From Faucicola osloensis_B (GTDB lineage: Bacteria > Pseudomonadota > Gammaproteobacteria > Pseudomonadales > Moraxellaceae): a stretch of DNA of 64,000 nt. The translations under genes and the position numbers were made by a program. Where the stretch lies: positions 1 to 64,000 of the forward strand of contig CAXORL010000002.1 of assembly GCA_964211495.1 (NCBI GenBank), given 5' to 3'. The notes beneath the pieces were generated by a model. That model was given only the letters and a program-made list of their open reading frames with translations. It was not told where the DNA came from and made no database searches. Below, in pieces: positions 17,061 to 26,500 of the stretch. Each line of letters begins with the position of its first letter. Within the stretch, counting starts at the first letter, position 1.

Positions 17061-18395
17061 ATGGTAGATAATATTAATAATTCAGACTTAAACCGCGACC
17101 CTATCACTGGTGAACCAGGTTCACATCCAATCGGTACCGCAGTAGGCGGTATGGGTGGTGCGGCTGCAGGTGCAGCTATCGGTGCTATTGGTGGTCCATT
17201 AGGTATGTTAATCGGCGGCGCAATTGGTGCAATCGCTGGTGGTGCTGCAGGTCACGCCGCAGGTGAAGCGATTGATCCAACTGTCGAAGATAGTTATTGG
17301 AACGATACCTATTCACAAACAACCTACTATAGAGATGGTTATGATTATACTACTGACTATCAACCAGCTTATGCCGTCGGCTATGCAAACCGCGCAAAAT
17401 ACCCAGCTGGCACAACGTTTGACAGTGTAGAATCCGATCTTGAACGTAGCTGGCATGAAGTAAAAGGTAGTTCACGTCTTGCATGGCAAGATGCCAAAGA
17501 AGCGATTCGTGATGGTTGGGATAGAACAGATGCTCGTATTTCTGGTCAGGAATATTCACCACGTCTTCGTACAGTGGATGGCTATGCAGAAGGTGAAGAA
17601 AAAGGTCATCCTGTTGCTACTGGTACAGGCGCATTAGGGGGTGCCGCAGCAGGTGCAGCCGTTGGTTCAGTAGCCGGTCCTGTTGGCACCTTAGTGGGTG
17701 GCGCTATCGGTGCTGTAGCAGGTAGTGCTGCAGGTCATGAAGTCGGTGAAGCAGTCAACCCTACTACTGCTGAAGATGCTTACGAAAAACCTCATCCAGT
17801 TGCCAGTGGTTCTGGTGCACTAGGCGGTGCCGCAGCCGGTGCAGCGGTAGGGTCAGTAGCGGGTCCTGTTGGTACCTTAGTGGGTGGTGCGATTGGCGCT
17901 GTAGCCGGTGGTGCAGCAGGTCATGAAGTGGGTGAAGCAGTCAACCCAACTGAAGCAGGTGAACAACGTAAAGAAGCTAACCCTGTCGCCAGTGGCACAG
18001 GCATGGCAGCCGGTGCCGCTACAGGCGCAGCAATTGGTGCAGTAGGTGGTCCAGTAGGTTCATTGGTTGGCGGCGCCATTGGTGCTGTAGCAGGTGCAGC
18101 CACGGGTAATGCCGTAGCAAATACGCTTGAAGGTAACACAGAAGAAGATAACTACTGGCGCAATAACTACAATACAACGACCTACTATAGCCAAGGCTAT
18201 GATTACGATACTGACTATCGCTCAGCGTATGATTATGGTTATCGTGCACGTCATCATTTTAACACCGCTAATGAGTTTGAAAGTGTTGAAAATGACTTAC
18301 GCAATGATTGGGAACAATTCAAAGGTAGCTCACGTTTGACTTGGGACCAAGCTCGCCTTGCAGCACGTGATGCCTGGTATCGTATTGAGCGTTAA
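17061..18395 (+). CDS. Repetitive glycine-zipper protein with Tyr-rich modules
   Basis: A 444-residue protein of unknown function. Four glycine-zipper units start at about residues 22, 182, 244 and 306, each of about 50 residues with GGAAAGAA and GGAIGA cores. Copies 2 and 3 are nearly identical, also at DNA level. Two related Tyr-rich modules (about 77-155 and 363-444) share YW, TTYY, GYDY, TDY, SVE.DL and KGSSRL patterns. The order is zipper, Tyr module, three zippers, Tyr module. No signal peptide is visible. Glycine zippers commonly mediate membrane insertion or helix packing, and proteins with similar modules occur as stress-induced proteins in relatives; this is inference. The start at 17061 follows GAGGAT; an upstream in-frame ATG (17028) lacks a site. 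Confidence 0.88.
   Translation: MVDNINNSDLNRDPITGEPGSHPIGTAVGGMGGAAAGAAIGAIGGPLGMLIGGAIGAIAGGAAGHAAGEAIDPTVEDSYWNDTYSQTTYYRDGYDYTTDYQPAYAVGYANRAKYPAGTTFDSVESDLERSWHEVKGSSRLAWQDAKEAIRDGWDRTDARISGQEYSPRLRTVDGYAEGEEKGHPVATGTGALGGAAAGAAVGSVAGPVGTLVGGAIGAVAGSAAGHEVGEAVNPTTAEDAYEKPHPVASGSGALGGAAAGAAVGSVAGPVGTLVGGAIGAVAGGAAGHEVGEAVNPTEAGEQRKEANPVASGTGMAAGAATGAAIGAVGGPVGSLVGGAIGAVAGAATGNAVANTLEGNTEEDNYWRNNYNTTTYYSQGYDYDTDYRSAYDYGYRARHHFNTANEFESVENDLRNDWEQFKGSSRLTWDQARLAARDAWYRIER
17604..17953 (+). repeat. Direct repeat inside the glycine-zipper gene
   Basis: The segments starting at 17604 and 17790 (186-base offset) encode nearly the same glycine-zipper unit, from HPVA.G through GEAVNPT, with mainly synonymous differences. 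This points to a fairly recent in-frame duplication. Confidence 0.85.
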
Positions 18396-18422
18396 TCTTT
18401 CGATTAAATTAGCTTAACATAT

Positions 18423-18454
18423 AAAAAGACTTTCATTTATTTGAAAGTCTTTTT
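18423..18454. terminator. Bidirectional terminator
   Basis: A 13-bp perfect stem (18423-18435 with 18442-18454) containing GACTTTCA/TGAAAGTC, with flanking A and T runs, lies between the convergent glycine-zipper gene and mntP. Confidence 0.88.
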
Positions 18455-18494
18455 TATTTGAACTTTTAAAATCCGAGACAAAAAAGCTGATCTA

Positions 18495-19085
18495 TTAAAG
18501 TACCATTTTGATGCCAATACCGATTAACACTAACCCACCAAAAATTTCAGCTTTACTCTCTAACCATGTACCTGATTGCTTGCCCATGAATACGCCAATA
18601 AAGCTAAAAATCCCTGTTACCACGGCAATTACAGCACAAGATACATAAGGATTGACTGGGATTAAATTTAAAGTAAATCCGGCTGCCATTGCATCAATAC
18701 TGGTTGCAATTGCTAAAGTAGTCATGGTTTTATGGGTGATGACAACATTGGCATCATTAGCGATATCTAAAGCAATATTGTGCGGGGTTGAATTTTGTGA
18801 TGTGGCATCTTCATCATCGCCAGATAAGGCTTCATACAGCATTTTTCCACCAAGCCCCACCAAAATAATGCACGCGATCCAAGGCGCCCAATTTGCGATA
18901 AATCCTAAGATTGAACGTCCACCGAGATAACCAATCAACGGCATCAAACCTTGAAACACGCCAAAATATACGCCTGCCATAACCGCAATTTTGGTCGTAT
19001 CTTGGCGGTGTTTGGCACCCAATCCAATCGCTACAGCAAACGCATCCATCGATAAGGCTATCGCTAGCAGTAATAAAGCAATCAT
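18495..19085 (-). CDS. mntP: Manganese efflux pump MntP
   Basis: Inner-membrane Mn2+ exporter protecting against manganese toxicity. The 196-residue protein has six predicted membrane helices in two related halves. The conserved acidic motifs are LSMDAFAVAIGLG near residue 12 and TSIDAMAAGFTLNL in the second half, the MntP/DUF204 hallmark. The loop between the halves is His/Asn-rich. A Mn-sensing yybP-ykoY riboswitch often precedes mntP, but the upstream gap is only about 95 bases and is largely occupied by the gyrB terminator, so none is called. Confidence 0.94.
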   Translation of the reverse strand: MIALLLLAIALSMDAFAVAIGLGAKHRQDTTKIAVMAGVYFGVFQGLMPLIGYLGGRSILGFIANWAPWIACIILVGLGGKMLYEALSGDDEDATSQNSTPHNIALDIANDANVVITHKTMTTLAIATSIDAMAAGFTLNLIPVNPYVSCAVIAVVTGIFSFIGVFMGKQSGTWLESKAEIFGGLVLIGIGIKMVL

Positions 19086-19118
19086 GTGATATCTCTTTTA
19101 AAAATTCAAGCTGAAATA

Positions 19119-19148
19119 AAACCACCTTATTACAACATAAGGTGGTTT
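19119..19148 (-). terminator. gyrB terminator
   Basis: A 12-bp perfect stem (19119-19130 with 19137-19148) of AAACCACCTTAT and its complement lies between the gyrB stop and the mntP start. Confidence 0.8.
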
Positions 19149-19180
19149 CCATTGTATTAAAACACGACTCTAAAATTGGG

Positions 19181-21673
19181 TTAAATATCCAAGTTGGTCA
19201 CTGTTAACGCGTTCTCCTCAATAAAGGCACGACGCGGTTCTACATCATCCCCCATCAGACACGAGAACAAATGGTCAGCAGCAATCGCATCTTCAATGGT
19301 GACTTTTAGCATATGGCGATTTTCTGGATCCATCGTGGTTTCCCACAATTGATCAGCGTTCATTTCCCCCAACCCTTTATAGCGCTGAATCGCTAAACCA
19401 CGGCGCGCATCACTCATGATAAATTGCCATAGATAACCCATGTCTTTAATCGGCAGTTTTTTGTCACCTTTAGCGACATAAGCGGTATCTGACAACATGT
19501 CTTTCCACTGGCTGGTCAAGCGATGCAAACGGCTATACTCACCTGAACCAATAAATGCGGTATCTAATAAGTACGCGTGTGGCAACTGATGGATAAAAAT
19601 CGTCACGCGCGGTAGATAATAGGTTTTTTGATGATCGCCTTCTTGTTTGCTAAAGGGCTCTAATTCAATTTGTGGGTGTAATCCGTCTGCCGTCACGGCT
19701 AGATTCTGCGCTAACGCTTCTACCCAATTTCGCATTTGCGCTTCATCTTCAATCATTGGCATGCTAAGTTTGCTGGTGATTGCCAACGCATCCAATACGG
19801 CGCTTGGATATTTGATTTGCAAACGGTTTTTGATGGTCTGAGTTTGGTTATAATCATTGAGCAAGGTTTCTAGCGCTTGCCCTGTGACCGCAGGCGTACC
19901 TTCACTCAAATGCAGCTGGGTATCGTCAATGGTTGACGACAATAAATAGGCCTTTAACGCTTCATCGTCTTTGACGTACAATTCTTGGCGACCTTTTTTC
20001 ACTTTATACAGCGGTGGCTGCGCAATATAAATATGCCCACGTTCTAATAGTTCTGGGGTTTGACGGAAAAAGAACGTCAGGAGCAAGGTGCGAATATGTG
20101 AACCATCCACGTCAGCATCGGTCATGATGATAATTTTGTGATAGCGTAATTTATCAGGATTGTACTCATCAGGCCCGATGCCTGTACCCAATGCGGTAAT
20201 CAAGGTACCTACTTCTTGCGACGATAGCATCTTATCAAAACGCGCACGTTCTACGTTTAGAATTTTACCTTTCAGCGGCAAAATCGCCTGCATCTTACGG
20301 TTACGACCTTGTTTGGCAGAACCGCCTGCCGAGTCCCCTTCCACAATGTACAGCTCTGACATCGCAGGGTCTTTTTCTTGGCAATCAGCAAGTTTGCCTG
20401 GCAGACCTGCGATATCCAGGGTAGTTTTACGGCGGGTCATTTCACGAGCTTTACGCGCCGCTTCTCGCGCACGGGCGGCATCGATGATTTTACCAGCAAT
20501 CCCTTTGGCAGCATTGGGATTTTCAAGCAAGTAAGCGCTAAACTTATCGTGCATGGCTGATTCAACCGCTGGTTTGACTTCACTTGATACTAGTTTGTCT
20601 TTGGTTTGGCTTGAGAATTTTGGGTCAGGTACTTTGACAGAAATAATCGCCGTTAGACCTTCCCGCGCATCGTCACCTGTTACCGCAACTTTTTCTTTTT
20701 TCATCAAGTTTTCGCTATCCATATAGCTATTTAGGCAGCGTGTTAACGCCGAACGAAAACCAGAAAGATGGGTGCCGCCATCTTTTTGCGGGATATTGTT
20801 GGTAAAGCATAATACTTTTTCGTTGTAGCTATCTGTCCATTGCAATGCCACTTCGACACTGATACCGTCATTTTCTTCACTGGTAAAATGAAACACGTCA
20901 TTTAACCCAGTTTTGCCCGCATTGATGTAATGGACGAACTCAGATAAACCGCCAACGTGTTCAAACTCATGGCGTTTGTCATCGCGCTCATCAGTCAATA
21001 CGATGCGTACACCCGAGTTTAAAAACGACAATTCGCGTAAGCGCTTGGCGAGAATTTCAAAATCAAAAATCGTGCCTGTAAAAATATCATCGCTTGGATA
21101 AAAACGCACTTGTGTGCCTGTTTGATGGGTGGCTTCAAGCTGTTCGATAGGCGCTACGGGCTCACCATCGGCATAGGTTTGGCTATAGTGGTAACCATCA
21201 CGCCAGATATCGAGCACCAGTTTTTTTGATAACGCATTAACCACTGACACACCAACACCGTGCAAACCACCTGAGACTTTATAACTATTGTCGTCAAATT
21301 TACCGCCCGCATGCAGTACTGTCATGATAACCTGCGCGGCTGACACCCCTTCTTCTGGGTGAATATCGACAGGAATACCGCGTCCATTGTCTTTGACGCT
21401 GACCGATTCATCTTCGTGGATGATGATGTCAATTTGATCACAGTGACCCGCCAAGGCTTCATCAATGGCGTTATCCACCACTTCAAACACCATATGATGC
21501 AAACCTGTGCCATCGTCGGTATCGCCAATGTACATACCAGGGCGTACACGGACGGCTTCTAAGCCACGAAGTACGCGGATACTGTCAGAACCATAGGCTT
21601 TATTTTCTTGATGACTTGATTGGGTAATAGATTGTTGTGTCTGATCGGCTACATTCGCAGATGTATCAGTCAT
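19181..21673 (-). CDS. gyrB: DNA gyrase subunit B
   Basis: ATPase subunit of the A2B2 topoisomerase that introduces negative supercoils. The 830-residue protein has the GHKL ATPase domain (VFEVVDNAIDEALAGHCD, NGRGIPVDIH, GGLHGVGVSVVNALS), the transducer domain, the TOPRIM domain (LYIVEGDSAGGSAKQGR, ILPLKGKILNVE, MTDADVDGSHI) and the ending KGLGEMNADQLWETTMDPE. The insert typical of proteobacterial GyrB is present (length above 800). The ATG at 21673 follows GGAG; the open frame upstream to 21700 is not conserved. It closes the dnaA-dnaN-recF-gyrB block on the minus strand. Confidence 0.98.
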   Translation of the reverse strand: MTDTSANVADQTQQSITQSSHQENKAYGSDSIRVLRGLEAVRVRPGMYIGDTDDGTGLHHMVFEVVDNAIDEALAGHCDQIDIIIHEDESVSVKDNGRGIPVDIHPEEGVSAAQVIMTVLHAGGKFDDNSYKVSGGLHGVGVSVVNALSKKLVLDIWRDGYHYSQTYADGEPVAPIEQLEATHQTGTQVRFYPSDDIFTGTIFDFEILAKRLRELSFLNSGVRIVLTDERDDKRHEFEHVGGLSEFVHYINAGKTGLNDVFHFTSEENDGISVEVALQWTDSYNEKVLCFTNNIPQKDGGTHLSGFRSALTRCLNSYMDSENLMKKEKVAVTGDDAREGLTAIISVKVPDPKFSSQTKDKLVSSEVKPAVESAMHDKFSAYLLENPNAAKGIAGKIIDAARAREAARKAREMTRRKTTLDIAGLPGKLADCQEKDPAMSELYIVEGDSAGGSAKQGRNRKMQAILPLKGKILNVERARFDKMLSSQEVGTLITALGTGIGPDEYNPDKLRYHKIIIMTDADVDGSHIRTLLLTFFFRQTPELLERGHIYIAQPPLYKVKKGRQELYVKDDEALKAYLLSSTIDDTQLHLSEGTPAVTGQALETLLNDYNQTQTIKNRLQIKYPSAVLDALAITSKLSMPMIEDEAQMRNWVEALAQNLAVTADGLHPQIELEPFSKQEGDHQKTYYLPRVTIFIHQLPHAYLLDTAFIGSGEYSRLHRLTSQWKDMLSDTAYVAKGDKKLPIKDMGYLWQFIMSDARRGLAIQRYKGLGEMNADQLWETTMDPENRHMLKVTIEDAIAADHLFSCLMGDDVEPRRAFIEENALTVTNLDI

Positions 21674-21935
21674 GATGACTCCATAAGTTTTGCATGGCAA
21701 AAACGTCAGAACATACTCGATTTTATGGTCAAAATCGTTGATTTTTTTCTTAGTTTTTTGGCGAAAAATAAAGGGTTTATTGTAGCAAATTTTAGGGGAA
21801 AAGTCACTGAATATCCCGGCTTGTAAGAGGCAAAATAGTGATTTAGCTTGGCTAGAAAAGAGGGGGTTTAAGTTACATCAGTTTGAAAAAATACTTAATC
21901 ATCTAACCTTAGTCACCTAAAAATGTTATTGGTTT

Positions 21936-23108
21936 TTATAGGTCATTTTGAATAGGTTGTGTCTCAAGCGGTAATTGTCTAACGCTTCCCTGTTCCACGT
22001 GAAACAGTTTAATATTATCCTGCCAGATCTTTTGAATACTCTCGACGATATCTTGGGTGAGACTGGTGATAAACAGCTGTGAATTTACTTGTTTTAAGCC
22101 AGTTAATAACAAAATAAGCGCATCACTATCCAATTCCGCTGTGATATCGTCTACCAATACCAAAGGTACTTTATCGACCTGATTGAGTAACGGTAACTGC
22201 GATAAGCGAAGCGCCATGACCAATAATTTTTTTTCACCCCGTGATAGCATATCGGTCGCAAGCAATGTCTGCTTGTGTTTATGCCCTGCTGCATCGGTAT
22301 GCACTAAATCTAGCACAACATTGATATCAGCCCGATGGCATCCCATACGCGTATAGCCAAGCTCAATGTCAGACGCTAAACGATTGGCTAAGGTAATTGC
22401 TAACCCAGCTTCAGTATCAAACCCAGGTGTATAACGCAATCGTAATTTTTCAGCATACTGGGGTAAAAATTTTTGCACTTGCGCCAAAAAATGGGGCTGC
22501 CATTGTTCAATGATGTGGGCCCTTGCTTGGTGAATTTTTTCTGCATGTTGGCTTAGCTGGTAATCCCAAGCGGACAGTTCTTGCTGTTGCAGGCTAGTTA
22601 ATGAGGCGTTGCCAACATTTTGCTTCAATAAGCTATTGCGCTGTTTTAGTAGACGCTGATAAGACAGCCAATTAGGATGAAATGATGGTTCCACGTGAAA
22701 CCCTAGCCAATCTAGCATTTCACGCCTTGCTTGACTACCGTCTTCTAGCTGTGCAAGGCTCACAGGCTCAAGCAATAGGGTCGGTAGTAGCTGGGCAAGT
22801 GGGCTTTGGGTGACAAGCGACTGCCCATTGAGTCGCAATTGCGTGGTAGCGTCTTGAGATTTGGCAATAGCGACCGTTTGGTCATGATTGAGCCTAGCAA
22901 AAACCGTCGTGTCGCTAAAACCATGCTCAATATAATGCCTCGGTTGATGATGGCGAAAACTTTTGCCGCGCGATAACAAATAGATGCTTTCTAACAGCGA
23001 CGTTTTTCCGCTGCCATTTTGACCCAAGAACACATTACAACTGGTAGGTTGTAATTCAATCGTGTGAAGATTGCGAAAATGATGAATAGCTAATTCAATA
23101 ATTTGCAT
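21936..23108 (-). CDS. recF: DNA replication and repair protein RecF
   Basis: ABC/SMC-type ATPase that helps load RecA at single-strand gaps through the RecFOR pathway. The 390-residue protein has Walker A GQNGSGKT (29-36), the LSRGEKKLLVMALRLSQ signature and Walker B VLVDDITAELD. N-terminal HHFRNLHTIEL fits the family. It lies 52 bases after dnaN in the dnaA-dnaN-recF-gyrB order. Two single-mismatch parS-like sites are embedded in the gene (21992-22005 and 22688-22701), both read in the frame that gives FHVE. Confidence 0.97.
   Translation of the reverse strand: MQIIELAIHHFRNLHTIELQPTSCNVFLGQNGSGKTSLLESIYLLSRGKSFRHHQPRHYIEHGFSDTTVFARLNHDQTVAIAKSQDATTQLRLNGQSLVTQSPLAQLLPTLLLEPVSLAQLEDGSQARREMLDWLGFHVEPSFHPNWLSYQRLLKQRNSLLKQNVGNASLTSLQQQELSAWDYQLSQHAEKIHQARAHIIEQWQPHFLAQVQKFLPQYAEKLRLRYTPGFDTEAGLAITLANRLASDIELGYTRMGCHRADINVVLDLVHTDAAGHKHKQTLLATDMLSRGEKKLLVMALRLSQLPLLNQVDKVPLVLVDDITAELDSDALILLLTGLKQVNSQLFITSLTQDIVESIQKIWQDNIKLFHVEQGSVRQLPLETQPIQNDL
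21992..22005. promoter_or_regulatory. parS-like site 2
   Basis: GTTCCACGTGAAAC, one mismatch to the palindromic parS core, within the 3' end of recF. The 16-bp context is TGTTCCACGTGAAACA. Confidence 0.65.
22688..22701. promoter_or_regulatory. parS-like site 3
   Basis: GTTCCACGTGAAAC, one mismatch to the parS core, in the middle of recF. Confidence 0.6.
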
Positions 23109-23160
23109 GATTTATCTACTTGACTACTCATCACTGGATTGAAAAAAATATGCCCGCTGA

Positions 23161-24336
23161 CTAAATCCGCATTGGCATAACCACAAATTCGTGTTTGCTG
23201 TCATTGACTTGTTGTACCAATACCGAAGCATTGGCTTGGCTCATGTTAAAGTCAATTTCGCCTTGCAGTACATTCAGCACATCTAGCAAATAAGCCACAT
23301 TGAATGATATCTCTAATGGCTCACCTTGATATTTTACCTCAAGCTGCTCACTGGCCTCATCTTGCTCAGCATTGCTAGCACGTACCATCAAATTGTTATC
23401 ACCTGAAAAATCAAAAATCACGCCACGCGATTTCTCGTTACTCAAAATAGCCACGCGCCGAAGCACGTTCGCCAGCTGCTCTTGGCTAATACGGGCAATT
23501 TTGTTGGTCAAGGACGGCATGACGCGGCGATAATCGGGGAACTTACCATCAATCAAACGGGCGGTAAAAGCCACCATAATGGCATTTTTTAGCTGACCTG
23601 TGCTATCGACTTCCCCAAAGGGGAGTAAGACTTGTAAAAATTCACGACCGACATTGAGGGTGATTTTATTATCTTGATTCGGTAGCATGCGTTTAAGCTC
23701 TGCTAACAAACGTTGTAATTCAAGTACGGCTTTTCTTGGTAAAATTGCAGCCAGTGCCACGCTATCATCACACGCTATCACCGTACGAGCCAATGCCAAG
23801 CGATGACCATCCGTTGATACCGTTGCCAATTGCCGCTCTTTGACTTCAAACAGCATACCGGTGAGATAATAACGCACATCTTGCACCGCCATCGCAAAAT
23901 GCGTTTTATCTAGCAAATCGACGAGGTCTTCACGGCCCAATTGAATAGGCGTAACTTGTTCTGGCTCACCCAACAGGGGAAAGTCTTGGGCAGGTAAGGT
24001 GCTGAGTTTAAAACGACTACTACCGCACACAATTAAACACTGATTGTCGTTACCTACACTGATAGATACGGGTAAACCATCGGGCAATAATTTTACGATA
24101 TCTTTAAATTTGTTGGCAGGAACGGTGATTTCACCTGGTTGTTTGCACGCCGATTCTGGCAAATTGAGAGTGGCTTGTAATTCAAGCTCCAAATCTGACG
24201 CTACCATCACCAATTGAGAGTTGGTTAAAGCCAATTTCATATTCCCCAAAATCACCATGTTATGGCGTTTGTCAGCGGCTTTTGAAATTAAATTAATCGC
24301 TTGTAATAACAAATCGCGAGAGATTACTAATTGCAT
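23161..24336 (-). CDS. dnaN: DNA polymerase III sliding clamp (beta subunit)
   Basis: Ring-shaped dimeric processivity clamp. The 391-residue protein has three repeated clamp domains. Typical segments are the N-terminus MQLVISRDLLLQ, LLDKTHFAMAVQDVRYYLTGML, TDGHRLALA, the FPDYRRVMP segment and the C-terminal end VVMPMRI. The length is slightly above the ~370 of many homologs because of extra residues in domain 2. It follows dnaA by about 100 bases on the same strand and precedes recF. Confidence 0.98.
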   Translation of the reverse strand: MQLVISRDLLLQAINLISKAADKRHNMVILGNMKLALTNSQLVMVASDLELELQATLNLPESACKQPGEITVPANKFKDIVKLLPDGLPVSISVGNDNQCLIVCGSSRFKLSTLPAQDFPLLGEPEQVTPIQLGREDLVDLLDKTHFAMAVQDVRYYLTGMLFEVKERQLATVSTDGHRLALARTVIACDDSVALAAILPRKAVLELQRLLAELKRMLPNQDNKITLNVGREFLQVLLPFGEVDSTGQLKNAIMVAFTARLIDGKFPDYRRVMPSLTNKIARISQEQLANVLRRVAILSNEKSRGVIFDFSGDNNLMVRASNAEQDEASEQLEVKYQGEPLEISFNVAYLLDVLNVLQGEIDFNMSQANASVLVQQVNDSKHEFVVMPMRI

Positions 24337-24440
24337 GGCACCGCCTCAAATCAAAATGAATGGTTATAACAAATGGAAAAATTAAAACTTATTATACGGG
24401 GTAATTGAGTAAAAATCTTTTTAATCGAGTTAACAAAACA

Positions 24441-25781
24441 CTAAGTCTGTAACATTAATTTTAATGAGCGATAATCCTTGTCAAACATCAGATCGCTGAC
24501 ACAAAGTTCTTGTACTTTCTCACAAGCATGCATCACCGTGGTATGGTCGCGACCACCAAATGACTGCCCAATTTCTGTAAAACTGTTGTTGGTTAGTTCA
24601 CGGGCTAAACTCATAGCCACCTGACGCGGACGAGCGATATGACGTAAACGCTTTTTACCCATCAGGTCTTTGACCGATATATCATAAAACTCAGCAACGA
24701 CTTTACGAATATTATCCATACTAACCGCTTGTACACGAATGGCAATCAAATCTTTTAACGCCATTTGTACCAGTTCTAAATGGATAGGCTGATTGAGCAG
24801 ACGGGAAATGGCTAAAACTTTGTTCAGCGCCCCTTCCAACTCTCGCACATTGGCGATGATATGCTGAGCGATAAAAATGGCACACTCTTTTGGCAAAACC
24901 ACCTCCTGCGCTTTGGATTTTTTTTGCAAAATTTGAATACGGGTTTCTAGCTCTGGCGGCTCTAGCGCTACTGCTACCCCCCAAGCCAGGCGTGACTTTA
25001 AGCGCTCGTCAAAATCAGTCAGTGCACTCGGGTGTTTATCGGATGCCAAAATCACCTGTTTATTTTTGCTCATAAAATCATTGAGCAATAGCAAAAACTG
25101 CTCGCTACTTTTTTGCTTGCCCGCAATCACATGAATATCATCAATAATCAATAAATCGGCTTTTTTTATTTTATCTTTGAACTCATCGATTTTTTGTTTT
25201 CTTAATGAATTTACTAGCTGGTTAACAAACTTATCGGACGTGAAGTAATAAAAACTTTTGCCTTGCTTTAAAATCTCATGGGCAATTGCTTGCATCAAAT
25301 GGGTTTTTCCCAAACCTGTCGCACCATAAATAAACAGCGGATTATTTTTAGATTGACCCAAATTGTTGGCAGTCTCTCGGCAAATACTATAAGCGATTTG
25401 ATTGGATTTTGCGGTTACAAATTGGTCAAACGTAAAATGCGGATCGATATACTGAAAAGAGCGTTGCTGCTCATTTTTTACCAGCGTCACTTTTTGCTCA
25501 CCAAGCTCTTGTGTACTAACAGCGTCAGTGATTGCGTTACCCTTATCAATTTGAATCTGCACATGAATCGGTAGGGTCGGCTCAAGCTGGTGTAAAATCG
25601 TTTGAATTTGACTTAAATGATTTTTTTCAACATAGCTGGCAAAGTACTGGTTAGGCACATTGACGACCATCGTATTGTCATGCATCGAGGCGGATAATGG
25701 GCGAATCCACATGGTAAAAATATTATCGGGTACTTGATATTTCAATTCGTCAACGCACTTAAGCCATAATGCATCTGCCAT
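24441..25781 (-). CDS. dnaA: Chromosomal replication initiator protein DnaA
   Basis: AAA+ ATPase that binds 9-bp DnaA boxes and opens oriC. The 446-residue protein has domain I for protein contacts (about 1-85), a short variable domain II, and the AAA+ core with Walker A GATGLGKTHL and Walker B LLIIDDIHVI. The C-terminal domain carries the DNA-binding signature GGRDHTTVMHACEKV. Domain II is short, so the protein is smaller than E. coli DnaA (467). It is transcribed away from the DnaA-box-rich intergenic region and leads the dnaA-dnaN-recF-gyrB block. Confidence 0.98.
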   Translation of the reverse strand: MADALWLKCVDELKYQVPDNIFTMWIRPLSASMHDNTMVVNVPNQYFASYVEKNHLSQIQTILHQLEPTLPIHVQIQIDKGNAITDAVSTQELGEQKVTLVKNEQQRSFQYIDPHFTFDQFVTAKSNQIAYSICRETANNLGQSKNNPLFIYGATGLGKTHLMQAIAHEILKQGKSFYYFTSDKFVNQLVNSLRKQKIDEFKDKIKKADLLIIDDIHVIAGKQKSSEQFLLLLNDFMSKNKQVILASDKHPSALTDFDERLKSRLAWGVAVALEPPELETRIQILQKKSKAQEVVLPKECAIFIAQHIIANVRELEGALNKVLAISRLLNQPIHLELVQMALKDLIAIRVQAVSMDNIRKVVAEFYDISVKDLMGKKRLRHIARPRQVAMSLARELTNNSFTEIGQSFGGRDHTTVMHACEKVQELCVSDLMFDKDYRSLKLMLQT

Positions 25782-26283
25782 AACTTCACTTTCCTAATTC
25801 AAGTATCTTCAAAATTGGTGTAATGTATCATAAAACCGCGATTTTACAAATAAAATTATTGTGGATAATAATGTGGATATAATTGTTGATAAGTTAAAAT
25901 TGGAAGTTAATAACAAAATATCAACTATTTATATACAGGTTTATCAACATTATAAATAATTGTTTTTTATTATTATTTAATTAAATATCCACTGGAATAT
26001 GTGTGCTTAATAATAATTATTAATACTTATTTAATATATAATAATAAAAAAATTTTTTGTGGATAACTTTTTGTCACATTGTATTTTTCATACAAAAATG
26101 TTATTTTAGATAAGCAAAATAATTGACTGTAGCAGTAATTTTAAGAAAGAAATTAATCGGTAAGCTTAGTTGTCCTTGACCTATTGGTTAAAATTAAGGA
26201 TAATACGAGATTAACTGTTTTGAAATTTTGTATTTTAACCGCTATCGGTTAAATGTCACGTAAATTTAGCCAAGGTGAATCGC
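25782..26283. other. oriC: Chromosomal replication origin oriC (dnaA-rpmH intergenic)
   Basis: 502 very AT-rich bases between divergent dnaA and rpmH. Perfect DnaA boxes (TGTGGATAA) occur at 25860-25868 and 26058-26066. Close variants lie at 25872-25880 (TGTGGATAT), 25884-25892 (TGTTGATAA), 25941-25949 (TTATCAACA) and 25985-25993. Long A/T-only stretches at about 25950-25988 and 26008-26056 are candidate unwinding elements. The position matches oriC in pseudomonads and Acinetobacter. The promoters of dnaA and rpmH must also lie here. Confidence 0.85.
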
Positions 26284-26418
26284 ATGAAACGCACTTTCCA
26301 ACCAAGCGTAATCAAACGTAAACGTACTCACGGTTTCCGTGCTCGTATGGCTACTAAAAATGGCCGTCAAGTTTTAGCTCGTCGTCGTGCTAAAGGCCGT
26401 CATCGTTTAACGGTGTAA
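26284..26418 (+). CDS. rpmH: 50S ribosomal protein L34
   Basis: The small basic large-subunit protein, 44 residues, starting MKRTFQPSVIKRKRTHGFRARM and ending RRRAKGRHRLTV. This is essentially the canonical bacterial L34 at its standard length. It is the first gene to the right of oriC on the plus strand. AAGGTGAATCGC before the ATG is the ribosome-binding site. A strong terminator at 26469 and a 224-base gap separate it from rnpA, whereas in many bacteria the two genes are closely coupled. Confidence 0.98.
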   Translation: MKRTFQPSVIKRKRTHGFRARMATKNGRQVLARRRAKGRHRLTV

Positions 26419-26468
26419 TGTCTATTTTGTTAACTTGATTTAATGTTGATATTAAATCAGGTTATAGT

Positions 26469-26500
26469 AAAAAGCGATATACTTCTTATATCGCTTTTTT
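26469..26500 (+). terminator. rpmH terminator
   Basis: A 13-bp perfect stem (26469-26481 with 26487-26499, loop CTTCT) containing AGCGATATA/TATATCGCT is followed by a T run. It lies between rpmH and rnpA. Confidence 0.88.

Noticed and set aside
19086..19180. Manganese riboswitch (yybP-ykoY) before mntP
   Set aside because: The gap is too short and is largely used by the gyrB terminator hairpin; conserved loops are absent.
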